Assembly (NCBI RefSeq): GCF_041080815.1
Contig: NZ_CP160205.1
Location: 3,906,001 to 3,970,000, forward strand
Direction of reading: 5' to 3'
DNA: 64,000 nucleotides
Source of the DNA: Mucilaginibacter yixingensis
GTDB lineage: Bacteria; Bacteroidota; Bacteroidia; Sphingobacteriales; Sphingobacteriaceae
The notes below the pieces were generated by a model, which worked only from the letters and a program-made list of their open reading frames with translations, was not told the DNA's origin and ran no database searches. Positions within the stretch are counted from its first letter, which is position 1. Each line of letters opens with the position of its first letter. A program made the position numbers and the translations under genes. Below are positions 50,918 to 58,978 of this stretch, piece after piece.

Positions 50918-51682
50918 ATGGTAAAATACCCCATTATTTCAGTTGACAACCTTGTTAAACATTATGGCGATTTTGAAGCTGTAAAAGGTATCAGCTTTGA
51001 GGTTTTTGAGGGCGAGATCTTCGGGCTGCTCGGTCCGAATGGCGCCGGCAAAACCACCACGTTAGAGATTATTGAAACCCTGCGCCCAAAAACATCGGGC
51101 AGCGTAACGGTTGACGGTTTTAATATTGAGCGCGATGCCGATCAGATCAAACAACGCATAGGCGTGCAGCTACAGGCTGCAGGTTACTACCCCAATCTTA
51201 ACCTTACCGAGCTTATCGAATTGTTCTCTGGCCTGTACGGCATCAAAGTATCGGCACATGAGATGCTGGATAAAGTGGCCCTGACAGATAAAGCCAAATC
51301 AAAATACAAAGAGCTTTCTGGCGGGCAAAAACAACGTTTCTCTATTGCCACTACGCTCATTAACAATCCCCGCATTATTTTTCTGGACGAGCCCACTACC
51401 GGCCTTGACCCTCAGGCCCGCCGTAACCTGTGGGACCTGATCCGTCAGATCCGTGATAACGGCACTACCGTGGTTATTACCACCCACTACATGGACGAAG
51501 CCGAAGAACTATGTGACCGTATAGCCTTTGTAGACGGCGGCCGCATCATCGGCCTGGATACTCCCGACCACTTTATTGACGAACTGATAGCCAGCGGCTT
51601 CCAGCGCAAAAAAGAGGTAAAAGGCGCCAACCTGGAGGACGTATTTATTGCCAAAACAGGCAAAGAGTGGAAGGATGGGTAA
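50918..51682 (+). CDS. ABC transporter ATP-binding protein (ABC-2 type exporter)
   Basis: 254 residues from ATG 50918 (MVKYPIISVDNLVKHYGDF), preferred over ATG 50891 because GATTTTTG, a near -7 box, lies just before it. Walker A GPNGAGKTT, Q loop RIGVQLQAAGYYP, signature LSGGQKQR, Walker B IIFLDEPTTGLD and the switch His in TTHYMDEAEEL are all intact. Pairs with the permease that follows after a 104-base spacer. Exports drugs, lipids or other unknown cargo. Confidence 0.93.
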   Translation: MVKYPIISVDNLVKHYGDFEAVKGISFEVFEGEIFGLLGPNGAGKTTTLEIIETLRPKTSGSVTVDGFNIERDADQIKQRIGVQLQAAGYYPNLNLTELIELFSGLYGIKVSAHEMLDKVALTDKAKSKYKELSGGQKQRFSIATTLINNPRIIFLDEPTTGLDPQARRNLWDLIRQIRDNGTTVVITTHYMDEAEELCDRIAFVDGGRIIGLDTPDHFIDELIASGFQRKKEVKGANLEDVFIAKTGKEWKDG

Positions 51683-51786
51683 GACCTTTCCGAAGGAGAG
51701 GACTTTCCATGCTTTATCATTAAACTTATAATTTACATAACCAACCAAAACTCCCTCTCCTCTGGAGAGGGCCGGGGAGAGGTAAA
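51683..51786. repeat. CTCTCC-type repeat between ABC genes
   Basis: CCTTTCCGAAGGAGAGGACTTTCC and CTCCCTCTCCTCTGGAGAGGGCC lie between the ATPase and permease genes, which would otherwise be adjacent. Confidence 0.75.
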
Positions 51787-52911
51787 ATGACTGAAATAAA
51801 GAAATACAATAATTTCCGCGCAACCATGGCAATTGCCAAGGCCAGCTTGCGCTCTATATTACGCAGCCCGTCGGCTGTAATTTTTACGCTGGCTTTTCCG
51901 TTAATATTTATCGTGGTGTTTGCCAACCTGGGCGGCGGCATGAAGGTTGACGTGGGTCAGACTAAAACTACCGATACCACCAACGTTATCTATAGGGCGC
52001 TGAAACAAAGCCAGATCATTCGCTTCGTAACCAATCAGAGCGAGGCCGAGATGACCAAAAACCTGGGCGAAGGCACGCTGGACGCAGTGATAGATATTAA
52101 AAAGCAGGCCGCCCCTACCATGCCGGTTGATATGACCGTACGTTACAGCAAGGCATCGGCACAGAAAGGCGCCATCCTGAAATCATTGCTGAGCAACATC
52201 CTTTACACCGCTCAAAGCCGTCAGATAGCGATGTATCAGCAACTCTCGGGCATCAAAATCCCAAAGGCAGTTGATCTGAAAGAGGAAGTGGTATCAGGTC
52301 GTGAGTTTAAATATATCGATTTTATATTACCGGGCCAGCTGGGTTTCTCGCTGTTGAGTACAGGCGTATTCGGTACAGCATTCGTGTTCCTGAGCTTACG
52401 CCAAACGCTGGTGATCAAACGCTTTTTTGCAACGCCGGTTAAACGCTACAGCATCATTTTAGGTGAGATGCTGGCGCGTATTGTGTTCTCGCTGTTCGGC
52501 GCTGTGGTAATTGTTACCATCGGGCACTTTGTGTTCCACTTTACGCTGATTAATGGGGTTAGCACCCTGCTCACCATGCTGGCGCTATCCTTTATAGGCC
52601 TCATTGTATTTATGGGCTTCGGGTTTGTGGTATCCAGCATTGCCAAAAACGAGAGCACTATACCGCCGCTCAGCAATATCATTACGCTGCCGCAGTTCCT
52701 CTTATCGGGCACGTTCTTTTCTACCAGTGTGTTCCCAAAATGGCTGCAACCCCTGGCTAATATTTTGCCGTTAACGCACCTCAACAACGCCATGCGCCGT
52801 GTAGCTTTTGAGGGAGCAAGCCTGGCGGGCTGTACGCATGAATTACTGATATTATTTATCTGGGGCATTTGCGTTTACGCCGTAGCCATAAAGCTATTTA
52901 AGTGGGAATGA
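51787..52911 (+). CDS. ABC-2 type transporter permease
   Basis: 374 residues. One N-terminal membrane helix (about 30-48, VIFTLAFPLIFIVVFANLG), a large extracytoplasmic loop to about residue 175, then five helices (about 180-370). The second helix block VFGTAFVFLSLRQTLVIKRFFATPVKRYSIILGEM and ILPLTHLNNAMRRVAFEG are typical of ABC-2 permeases. Probably works as a dimer with two copies of the upstream ATPase. Confidence 0.9.
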   Translation: MTEIKKYNNFRATMAIAKASLRSILRSPSAVIFTLAFPLIFIVVFANLGGGMKVDVGQTKTTDTTNVIYRALKQSQIIRFVTNQSEAEMTKNLGEGTLDAVIDIKKQAAPTMPVDMTVRYSKASAQKGAILKSLLSNILYTAQSRQIAMYQQLSGIKIPKAVDLKEEVVSGREFKYIDFILPGQLGFSLLSTGVFGTAFVFLSLRQTLVIKRFFATPVKRYSIILGEMLARIVFSLFGAVVIVTIGHFVFHFTLINGVSTLLTMLALSFIGLIVFMGFGFVVSSIAKNESTIPPLSNIITLPQFLLSGTFFSTSVFPKWLQPLANILPLTHLNNAMRRVAFEGASLAGCTHELLILFIWGICVYAVAIKLFKWE

Positions 52912-52920
52912 TAGTTTATA

Positions 52921-52976
52921 TGTTAAATTAGTATTAATATTTTCATAATTTTGGCATTATTAATACTAATTTAACA
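52921..52976 (+). promoter_or_regulatory. Perfect 19-base inverted repeat around the promoter of the DUF2490 gene
   Basis: Arms TGTTAAATTAGTATTAATA (52921-52939) and TATTAATACTAATTTAACA (52958-52976) are perfectly complementary. The 18-base centre contains TAATTTTG (52946-52953), a match to TAnnTTTG. The right arm ends directly at the ATG (52977). It could be an operator, or an mRNA hairpin hiding the start. Confidence 0.75.
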
Positions 52977-53699
52977 ATGCCAAAATTTTCCCTAATTACA
53001 TTTTTACTATTTATTTTAATACTCCCAGCATCGGCACAGAACAGCAAAACCGGTACCTGGGGTATTGCCACCGTGCTATTACCGGGTGATAGCCTACACC
53101 GCTGGGGTGGCTATAGCGAACTACAAGTACGTAGCAATGGCGTACTAAGTCAGTTTCAATATTATGAGGCGAAAGCTGGTGTGAGCTATGACATCGATCG
53201 TAGTTTTACCGCTTTGCTGGGTACCGGCCGGTACACTACTTATGATTATACCAACCTGAGCGCCGGTCCGCAAACTACAGAGACCCGCTTATGGGAACAG
53301 ATGGTGGTGAACCAATACCTGTATCGCATAAAAATGGAGCACCGTTACCGCATAGAACAACGCTGGGTAAATGGCGATTACCGTAACCGTTTCCGCTACC
53401 GTTTAAACGTGTTTATTCCGTTTAACCACCCTAAAATTGTGGCTAATACGTGGTTTGCTTCCCTCTTTGATGAGATCTTCCTGAATAACAAAGAGCCTAA
53501 TTTTGAGCGCAACCGCATGTCGGCCGCTTTGGGTTACCAGGTTGATAAATCATGGATCGTACAGGCAGGATGGATCAACCAGTACAACTATATCCCTAAC
53601 CAGAGTAACGATAAAAACAATTTATTACTGATGCTGATGTACCGCATTAACCGCAAAGGCGCTGTTAAACGCGAGCACCTGCCCAGTACCGGCGATTAA
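52977..53699 (+). CDS. DUF2490 domain protein
   Basis: 240 residues. Signal peptide (LITFLLFILILPASAQ), then a beta-strand-rich body as in outer-membrane barrels. The pattern YYEAKAGVSYDIDRSFTALLGTGRYTTYDY, MEHRYRIEQRW, NRFRYRLNVFIPFN and an aromatic end strand LLLMLMYRINRK is that of DUF2490, a Bacteroidota family of unknown role. Own promoter embedded in a perfect palindrome. Confidence 0.85.
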   Translation: MPKFSLITFLLFILILPASAQNSKTGTWGIATVLLPGDSLHRWGGYSELQVRSNGVLSQFQYYEAKAGVSYDIDRSFTALLGTGRYTTYDYTNLSAGPQTTETRLWEQMVVNQYLYRIKMEHRYRIEQRWVNGDYRNRFRYRLNVFIPFNHPKIVANTWFASLFDEIFLNNKEPNFERNRMSAALGYQVDKSWIVQAGWINQYNYIPNQSNDKNNLLLMLMYRINRKGAVKREHLPSTGD

Positions 53700-53935
53700 T
53701 TTTGCTTGTACAGACCGCCCGGCCTAAACCCGATTGCAGTGGAAAGCCCGGAGTGCAGCGCAGCGAAACGAGGACTTGGAACGGAAAGCGGGGCTGCAGG
53801 TGCCGAAGTGAGATATCTGTTCGTTTTCAAAAAACTTTTGTAGAGCCACATATTTGTGGCTCACCTACATGCTCAGCATCAGACGAGCGTTGGGTGAGCC
53901 ACAAATATGTGGCTCTACTGATTTAAAACATTTCA
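53700..53935. repeat. AAGCCCGGA block and AGCCACATATTTGTGGCT palindrome pair
   Basis: GC-rich block AGACCGCCCGGCCTAAACCCGATTGCAG...GGAACGGAAAGCGGGG at 53710-53795, then GTAGAGCCACATATTTGTGGCTCACC (53839) facing GGTGAGCCACAAATATGTGGCTCTAC (53893). The second pair is inverted with 28 bases between. No gene lies in 53700-54090. Confidence 0.85.
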
Positions 53936-54019
53936 ACCAATCACCAATATTAAGTTAATGTTAAGTTGGTTTAATGATTATTTATTTCACTAATTTTTAG
54001 CTTATTTTGCCGGAAGTTG

Positions 54020-54027
54020 TATATTTG
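54020..54027 (+). promoter_or_regulatory. -7 promoter element (TATATTTG) for eno
   Basis: Exact TAnnTTTG, 63 bases before the ATG at 54091. Confidence 0.6.
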
Positions 54028-54090
54028 ACATTGTATAAGTTAGTGTAAAAAATACACTAACATCATTTTTGACTAATACCCAAATAAAAA

Positions 54091-55392
54091 ATGAGCTTAA
54101 TTATTGACGTTCATGCCCGCCAGATTCTCGACTCGCGCGGCAACCCTACCGTAGAGGTAGAAGTTTTAACTGAAAACGGAGCGCTTGGTCGCGCGGCGGT
54201 ACCATCAGGTGCCTCTACAGGTGCGCACGAAGCCGTTGAACTGCGTGACAACGATAAATCTAAATATATGGGCAAGGGCGTTTTACAAGCCGTTGCTAAC
54301 GTAAATGATGTTATTGCGAAAGAGCTGCAAGGCCTTGATGTGTTTGAACAAAACGCGATTGACCGCCTGATGATTGAGCTTGACGGTACCCATAACAAAG
54401 GTAAACTGGGCGCTAACGCCATTTTGGGCGTATCGCTGGCCGTTGCTAAAGCTGCTGCTCTGGAGAGCCGTCAGCCGTTGTACCGTTACGTTGGTGGTGT
54501 TAACGCTAACACCCTGCCTATCCCGATGATGAACATCGTTAACGGTGGTTCACACTCTGATGCGCCTATCGCGTTCCAGGAGTTTATGATCATGCCGGTT
54601 GGCGCACCTTCATTCTCTGAAGCGCTGCGTTGGGGTACTGAGGTGTTCCACAACCTGAAAAAAATTCTGCATGACCGTGGCCTGTCTACCGCAGTAGGTG
54701 ACGAAGGTGGTTTTGCGCCAACCTTTGAAGGTACTGAAGATGGTGTTGAAACCATTTTGAAAGCGATTGAGAAAGCCGGTTACAAACCAGGTGTGGATAT
54801 TTGCCTGGCGTTTGATTGCGCGGCCTCTGAGTTCTACAAAGACGGCAAATACGACTATACTAAGTTTGAAGGCGATAAAGGTGCCATCCGCACCAGCGCT
54901 GAGCAAGCTGATTACCTGGCTTCGCTGGCTGCTAAATACCCAATCATTTCTATTGAAGACGGTATGGCTGAGGACGACTGGGCTGGCTGGAAATTGCTGA
55001 CCGAGAAAATTGGCGACAAAGTACAGCTGGTGGGTGATGACCTGTTTGTAACCAACGTTGAGCGCTTGCAACAAGGTATTGATGCCAACACCGCAAACTC
55101 TATCCTGGTAAAAGTTAACCAGATTGGTTCATTAACCGAGACCATCAACGCGGTATCATTGGCACAAACTCATGCTTATACTTCTGTAATGAGTCACCGC
55201 TCTGGCGAGACTGAGGACGCTACCATTGCCGACTTAGCCGTTGCCCTGAACTGCGGTCAGATCAAAACCGGTTCTGCATCACGTTCAGACAGGATTGCAA
55301 AATACAACCAGTTACTGCGTATTGAAGAAGAACTGGGCGCTAACGCGAAATTCATCGGCAAAAACTTTAAATATTATCCGAAAGGAAACTAA
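54091..55392 (+). CDS. eno: Enolase
   Basis: 433 residues, the normal length. Interconverts 2-phosphoglycerate and phosphoenolpyruvate in glycolysis. Expected motifs: DSRGNPTVEVEV, SGASTGAHEAVELRD, GGSHSDAPIAFQEFMIMP, VGDEGGFAP, LAFDCAASEF, YPIISIEDGMAEDDW (metal Asp/Glu), VGDDLFVTN, LVKVNQIGSLTETI (catalytic Lys) and SHRSGETEDATIADLAV. Monocistronic, with its own promoter and terminator. Confidence 0.98.
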   Translation: MSLIIDVHARQILDSRGNPTVEVEVLTENGALGRAAVPSGASTGAHEAVELRDNDKSKYMGKGVLQAVANVNDVIAKELQGLDVFEQNAIDRLMIELDGTHNKGKLGANAILGVSLAVAKAAALESRQPLYRYVGGVNANTLPIPMMNIVNGGSHSDAPIAFQEFMIMPVGAPSFSEALRWGTEVFHNLKKILHDRGLSTAVGDEGGFAPTFEGTEDGVETILKAIEKAGYKPGVDICLAFDCAASEFYKDGKYDYTKFEGDKGAIRTSAEQADYLASLAAKYPIISIEDGMAEDDWAGWKLLTEKIGDKVQLVGDDLFVTNVERLQQGIDANTANSILVKVNQIGSLTETINAVSLAQTHAYTSVMSHRSGETEDATIADLAVALNCGQIKTGSASRSDRIAKYNQLLRIEEELGANAKFIGKNFKYYPKGN

Positions 55393-55416
55393 GGTTAAAG
55401 CTGAAAGGTTTTATAG

Positions 55417-55447
55417 AAGCCGGTTCTCTGTGAGAACCGGCTTTTTT
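55417..55447 (+). terminator. Intrinsic terminator of eno
   Basis: AAGCCGGTTCTC / GAGAACCGGCTT, loop TGT, then a T run. Confidence 0.92.
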
Positions 55448-55478
55448 GTTGATATTAACAACAACCTATTTAACAAAG

Positions 55479-55994
55479 ATGAATTTCAGACAAGCCGCAG
55501 CGGGTTATATTGTTGGAGCTTTCTCAACGGAAGACCTGCCACTGATCGCCTATAACGCGCTGCTGAAAGGCCTTGACTCGCCGTCATTGGTAATATTAGC
55601 AGGCATGAGCGCAAATGACACGTTCTATGATCTTACCCACTATTTTAAGCTTGCGCTTAAGGAAATAGGCATTGCGATACCATCTAAACGGGATGCCTGT
55701 ATTATTTACGCGCTGTCAATCGCAGATGATATATTTTCAGAAAAGATAGATCTTGCTAAAGGAGCTTCTAAGATGTACTATGAGGCGATAAACAGATTCG
55801 ATTTTAATTCAGAAACTCAGCGCTACGCATATGATAGCATTGGCTTTGAACAAGTGTATAGTTTACTTATGGAGTATGAAGATACTTTAGATAGTTGGCC
55901 GATCAATGAAACTTTACAGCAAGAAATTATTAACGAGTTGAGCGTAGCGTTGAGGAAATGGTATAATGAGATGACTCAAAACTTCAAATTTTGA
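55479..55994 (+). CDS. Hypothetical protein (cytoplasmic, helical)
   Basis: 171 residues from ATG 55479 (MNFRQAAAGYIVGAFSTEDLP). The open frame also runs back to an ATG at 55446 that overlaps the eno terminator's T run, so it is less likely. Mostly helical, acidic, no signal peptide or membrane helix. No family recognised. Base composition is more AT-rich than that of its neighbours. It could be part of an immunity-like or regulatory small-protein group, but nothing in the sequence shows that. Confidence 0.6.
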   Translation: MNFRQAAAGYIVGAFSTEDLPLIAYNALLKGLDSPSLVILAGMSANDTFYDLTHYFKLALKEIGIAIPSKRDACIIYALSIADDIFSEKIDLAKGASKMYYEAINRFDFNSETQRYAYDSIGFEQVYSLLMEYEDTLDSWPINETLQQEIINELSVALRKWYNEMTQNFKF

Positions 55995-56401
55995 TCTGGT
56001 GGACTCTTTGATATAAAAAGATTTATCCTGTCATTTCCGAACGAAAAAGCAGAGAGTGTGCGATGGGATGAGGAGAATACATTCTCTTGAGCGATAGCAA
56101 AAAATCTTACACGTGCGATTAGTTTGATGTTTAGCAAATGGCTTATTGCACGTACAAGATTTCTCGTCGCCCCCATGCTCGTCCACTTCGCTCACTCGAA
56201 TAACATGGTGGGTTACTGCTGTGCTCTGCCGCCACTCGCGAGGACGCCACAGGTGTTAGGAAGATGTTAAAATCCCCTCTTGAGAGGGGGCGCGTTGACG
56301 GTGCGGCTGCAGGGGTGTGTCATTCGCACGTATAAAGAACACACCCCTCCCCCCTCTCAAGAGGGGAATCGCACCATTCTACCGCTTCTTTTTATCTTTT
56401 C

Positions 56402-56541
56402 TGCAGTCGCTCGCGTCCTCGCGAGTGACGACTATCTGCCGGCCTCTGGCCGACGTGAGCATACAGGAAATTATCCATATTGATTGATGGCGGCCAGAGG
56501 CCGCGGGATAACGGTCACTCGCGAAGACGCGAGCGATTGCG
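56402..56541. repeat. REP doublet, arms facing outward
   Basis: TGCAGTCGCTCGCGTCCTCGCGAG...GGCCTCTGGCC (56402-56455) and TGATGGCGGCCAGAGGCCGC...CTCGCGAAGACGCGAGCG (56485-56541). The arms are the same sequences as those flanking the RAYT gene but in the opposite order. Confidence 0.9.
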
Positions 56542-56698
56542 TGGGGATGGGCTATGTTTAGGAGTGAGGAGAAATCTTATACGAACGGTATGGCGTACTG
56601 CATATCAATTTCCTAATCGCTCGTACAAGATTTCTCTTCCGCTCCTGCGCGTTATCCGACGCTCGTGCTCATCGAAATGACATGAGGGTAAAATAAAA

Positions 56699-56723
56699 AA
56701 GACGGCTTTAGGCCGTCTTCTTT
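56699..56723. terminator. Terminator downstream of the small membrane protein gene
   Basis: AAAAAAGACGGC / GCCGTCTT with loop TTTAG; A tract on the left gives a T tract for the minus-strand gene. Confidence 0.8.
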
Positions 56724-56743
56724 ATTTTATATTACGATCTGTG

Positions 56744-57088
56744 TCAATCATTAAAAGTCACACCCTGTACCGTTAACGCAATCGTTTTTATTTCTGCCAT
56801 CATACTTCCCTGTTTCTCGCCCTCAAAATAAAAGACTTTTAATACTATAGTCATGTCAGGACGACCATTCATCCATACGATGGAGGTAGTTCGTCCTGAA
56901 CCTGAAAAGGATTTTAAAAATTTGTAGTAGCTATAAGTTAATCCGTGCTTCTGTAATTCAGGAATAATAAACTTTTGCAGCGCAATTCGGATAAGCCTAT
57001 TTCTGACTGCATTACTTATAGACAAAAACAGCATCGCTATCAAAGCAAAAGCAATTACAGCAAACAAAGCATAAACAGGAACCGGCAT
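56744..57088 (-). CDS. Hypothetical N-terminally anchored membrane protein
   Basis: 114 residues. One long N-terminal hydrophobic helix (about 5-28, VYALFAVIAFALIAMLFLSI), then an alpha/beta soluble part of about 80 residues containing GLTYSYYKFLKSF and a strand-rich C-terminus. No family recognised. The M20 peptidase gene on the same strand ends 46 bases upstream, so cotranscription is possible. Confidence 0.65.
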   Translation of the reverse strand: MPVPVYALFAVIAFALIAMLFLSISNAVRNRLIRIALQKFIIPELQKHGLTYSYYKFLKSFSGSGRTTSIVWMNGRPDMTIVLKVFYFEGEKQGSMMAEIKTIALTVQGVTFND

Positions 57089-57134
57089 ATCAAAGAGTAC
57101 TAATCTTCAATCTTCAGCAACCAATCTTCACCCG

Positions 57135-58319
57135 TTAATTCCCCAACTGCTTCACCGCCAGATAAGCCATTAGGCCTGTGCTCACTTTAAACGCGTCTTC
57201 ATCAATATCAAAGGTTGGGGTGTGTACAGATGAAGTTATGCCGCGGGCCTCATTACGGGTGCCCAGGCGGTAGAAACAGCTGTCGGCTACCTGGCTGTAG
57301 TAGGCAAAGTCTTCGGCGGCCATCCAGATGTCCAGATCCTCTACGTTTTCTTCGCCGAGGAAATCTACGGCATTGGCGCGGGCAGCTCTGGTTACTTTTT
57401 CTTCGTTGATGAGGAATGGATAGCCATTCATAATATTAAACTCGCAGGTAGCGCCCATGCTTTCGGCAATGCCTTCGGCCATCTTCTTCATGCGTTTGTG
57501 TGCTTCGGCGCGCCATTTCTCATCCATGGTGCGGAAGGTACCTTCCAGGTAAACCTCGTTAGGGATTACGTTAGTAGCGCCATTGGCAATTACTTTACCG
57601 AATGACAGTACGCACGGGTTCTTAGGATCTGAAAAACGGCTTACTACCTGTTGCAGGGCCGTCAGGATATGTGCGGTGATGATTACCGGATCTACATTTT
57701 GCTGCGGTTGTGCACCGTGACCCCCTTTTCCTCTTACGGTAACATAAAGCTCATCTGTACTGGCCATATATTTACCTACACGGAAGCCTACCTTACCTGC
57801 ATCTATCAAAGGCATTACGTGCTGCCCCATTACCGCCTGCGGCTTTGGATTTTCCAGTACGCCTTCTTTAATCATCAGGCTGGCGCCGCCTGGCAGTTTT
57901 TCTTCCGCCGGTTGGAAGATCAGTTTTACCGTTCCGCCGAAATCATTTTTCAGCGCGGTTAATATTTTGGCTGTGCCCAATAGCGATGAAGTGTGCACAT
58001 CATGACCGCAAGCGTGCATTACACCTACGTTTTGCGATTTGTAAGGCACATCATTAGCCTCGGTAATAGGCAGTGCGTCCATATCGGCGCGCAGAGCCAC
58101 TACATTATTGCTTGGTTTCGCACCGGTTATCAATCCTACCAAACCGTTATCAGCCATGCGCACGTATGGAATCCCCAGTTCATCCAATTTACCTGCTACA
58201 AAGGCCGAGGTTTGTACCTCATTAAAAGACAATTCAGGGTGACTGTGCAGGTGACGGCGGTTGGCCACCACATCGTTAAAAATATCTTGCGTAAGCTGCT
58301 GTATCTTTTCTTTGATCAT
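57135..58319 (-). CDS. M20-family amidohydrolase / metallopeptidase
   Basis: 394 residues. HSHPELSFNE near the N-terminus, metal ligands in HACGHDVHTSSLLGTA, catalytic and metal Glu in FQPAEEKLPGGASLMIKEG, His in MGQHVMP, dimerisation domain with VRGKGGHGAQPQQNVDP, and a late AAEDFAYY. This is the N-acyl-L-amino acid amidohydrolase/hippurate hydrolase branch. Cytoplasmic. It overlaps the SPOR gene stop by one base, so the two are cotranscribed. Confidence 0.93.
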   Translation of the reverse strand: MIKEKIQQLTQDIFNDVVANRRHLHSHPELSFNEVQTSAFVAGKLDELGIPYVRMADNGLVGLITGAKPSNNVVALRADMDALPITEANDVPYKSQNVGVMHACGHDVHTSSLLGTAKILTALKNDFGGTVKLIFQPAEEKLPGGASLMIKEGVLENPKPQAVMGQHVMPLIDAGKVGFRVGKYMASTDELYVTVRGKGGHGAQPQQNVDPVIITAHILTALQQVVSRFSDPKNPCVLSFGKVIANGATNVIPNEVYLEGTFRTMDEKWRAEAHKRMKKMAEGIAESMGATCEFNIMNGYPFLINEEKVTRAARANAVDFLGEENVEDLDIWMAAEDFAYYSQVADSCFYRLGTRNEARGITSSVHTPTFDIDEDAFKVSTGLMAYLAVKQLGN

Positions 58320-58792
58320 CAGTTCTGTTCGTTAAGTTGGGGATTGATCTTCTCGGCAATAATAAACAGTACCGGGAAGTAAGGTCGTAATTGCTGCATC
58401 ACACGCGAAGCATCCATACGGGTGCGGAAATCACCGGCGTGCACCTTAAAATTCGGCTCTTTGTAGCTGATGTAGGTATGCAGCTCAGGGAAACGTGCTT
58501 TCAGCTTATTCTGTGCGGCATAAGCATCGGCCCTGCTAGTGCCGGTAAAAAATTGGATGCGATAACCATCTGAAGAAATAGTACTGCCGTTGCCGGGCGC
58601 TGTGGCGCCGCCAACGGGCATGTATGCCTTGGTTGGATGCAGCCTGCGGGCCATCAGCGTATCAATCAACGGGTCTTGCACCACTTCTACCGTGCCGCGG
58701 GTTTGCGCTTTTACCGCTAAAGTGAAAAGCATGAAAAAACAGCATCCTGTTATACGGCCAAAAGCTTTATAGTGTGATGCTGTTAATTTCAT
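58319..58792 (-). CDS. SPOR-domain protein
   Basis: 157 residues. N-terminal hydrophobic signal (FGRITGCCFFMLFTLAVKAQ), a linker, and a C-terminal SPOR domain (about 80-150: YRIQFFTGTSRADAYAAQNKLKARFPELHTYISYKEPNFKVHAGDFRTRMDASRVMQQL). SPOR domains bind denuded peptidoglycan at division sites. The N-terminus could be a cleaved signal, giving a periplasmic protein. Coupled by overlap to the M20 peptidase gene, a pairing that hints at cell-wall peptide handling (inference). Confidence 0.9.
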   Translation of the reverse strand: MKLTASHYKAFGRITGCCFFMLFTLAVKAQTRGTVEVVQDPLIDTLMARRLHPTKAYMPVGGATAPGNGSTISSDGYRIQFFTGTSRADAYAAQNKLKARFPELHTYISYKEPNFKVHAGDFRTRMDASRVMQQLRPYFPVLFIIAEKINPQLNEQN

Positions 58793-58807
58793 AAAGTATC
58801 AAATTCG

Positions 58808-58903
58808 TCATTGCGAGGAACGAAGCAATCTCTGCGGATGCTTAACTGCTAAGCATATCTGCTTGTCCTATACAGAGATTGCTTCGTTCCTCGCAATGAC
58901 GTG
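58808..58903. repeat. Long inverted repeat (GTCATTGCGAGG family)
   Basis: CGTCATTGCGAGGAACGAAGCAATCTCTG pairs almost perfectly with AGAGATTGCTTCGTTCCTCGCAATGACG. Confidence 0.9.
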
Positions 58904-58978
58904 AAGGTACTCCTTCCAGAATGCGATTGGAAAGAACCAATCTCTGATTAACTAATCTCTAATCACCGCCACTGGCTC

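Larger units (their letters stand above)
55995..56743. repeat. Repeat island of 750 bases holding several repeat families
   Basis: In order: a degenerate GTCATTTCC-type long inverted repeat (about 56024-56208); CCCCTCTTGAGAGGGGG and its inverted partner CCCCCCTCTCAAGAGGGG (56272-56368); a REP doublet (56402-56455 and 56485-56541); a second GAGAAATCTTATACG/CGTACAAGATTTCTC block (about 56560-56683). Small open frames inside are built of these repeats. No gene was seen. Confidence 0.8.

Noticed and set aside
53702..53926. 74-codon frame after the DUF2490 gene
   Set aside because: Entirely made of a GC-rich repeat and the AGCCACATATTTGTGGCT palindrome pair.
56280..56680. Two frames of about 66 codons
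   Set aside because: They lie wholly within the repeat island and consist of repeat sequence.
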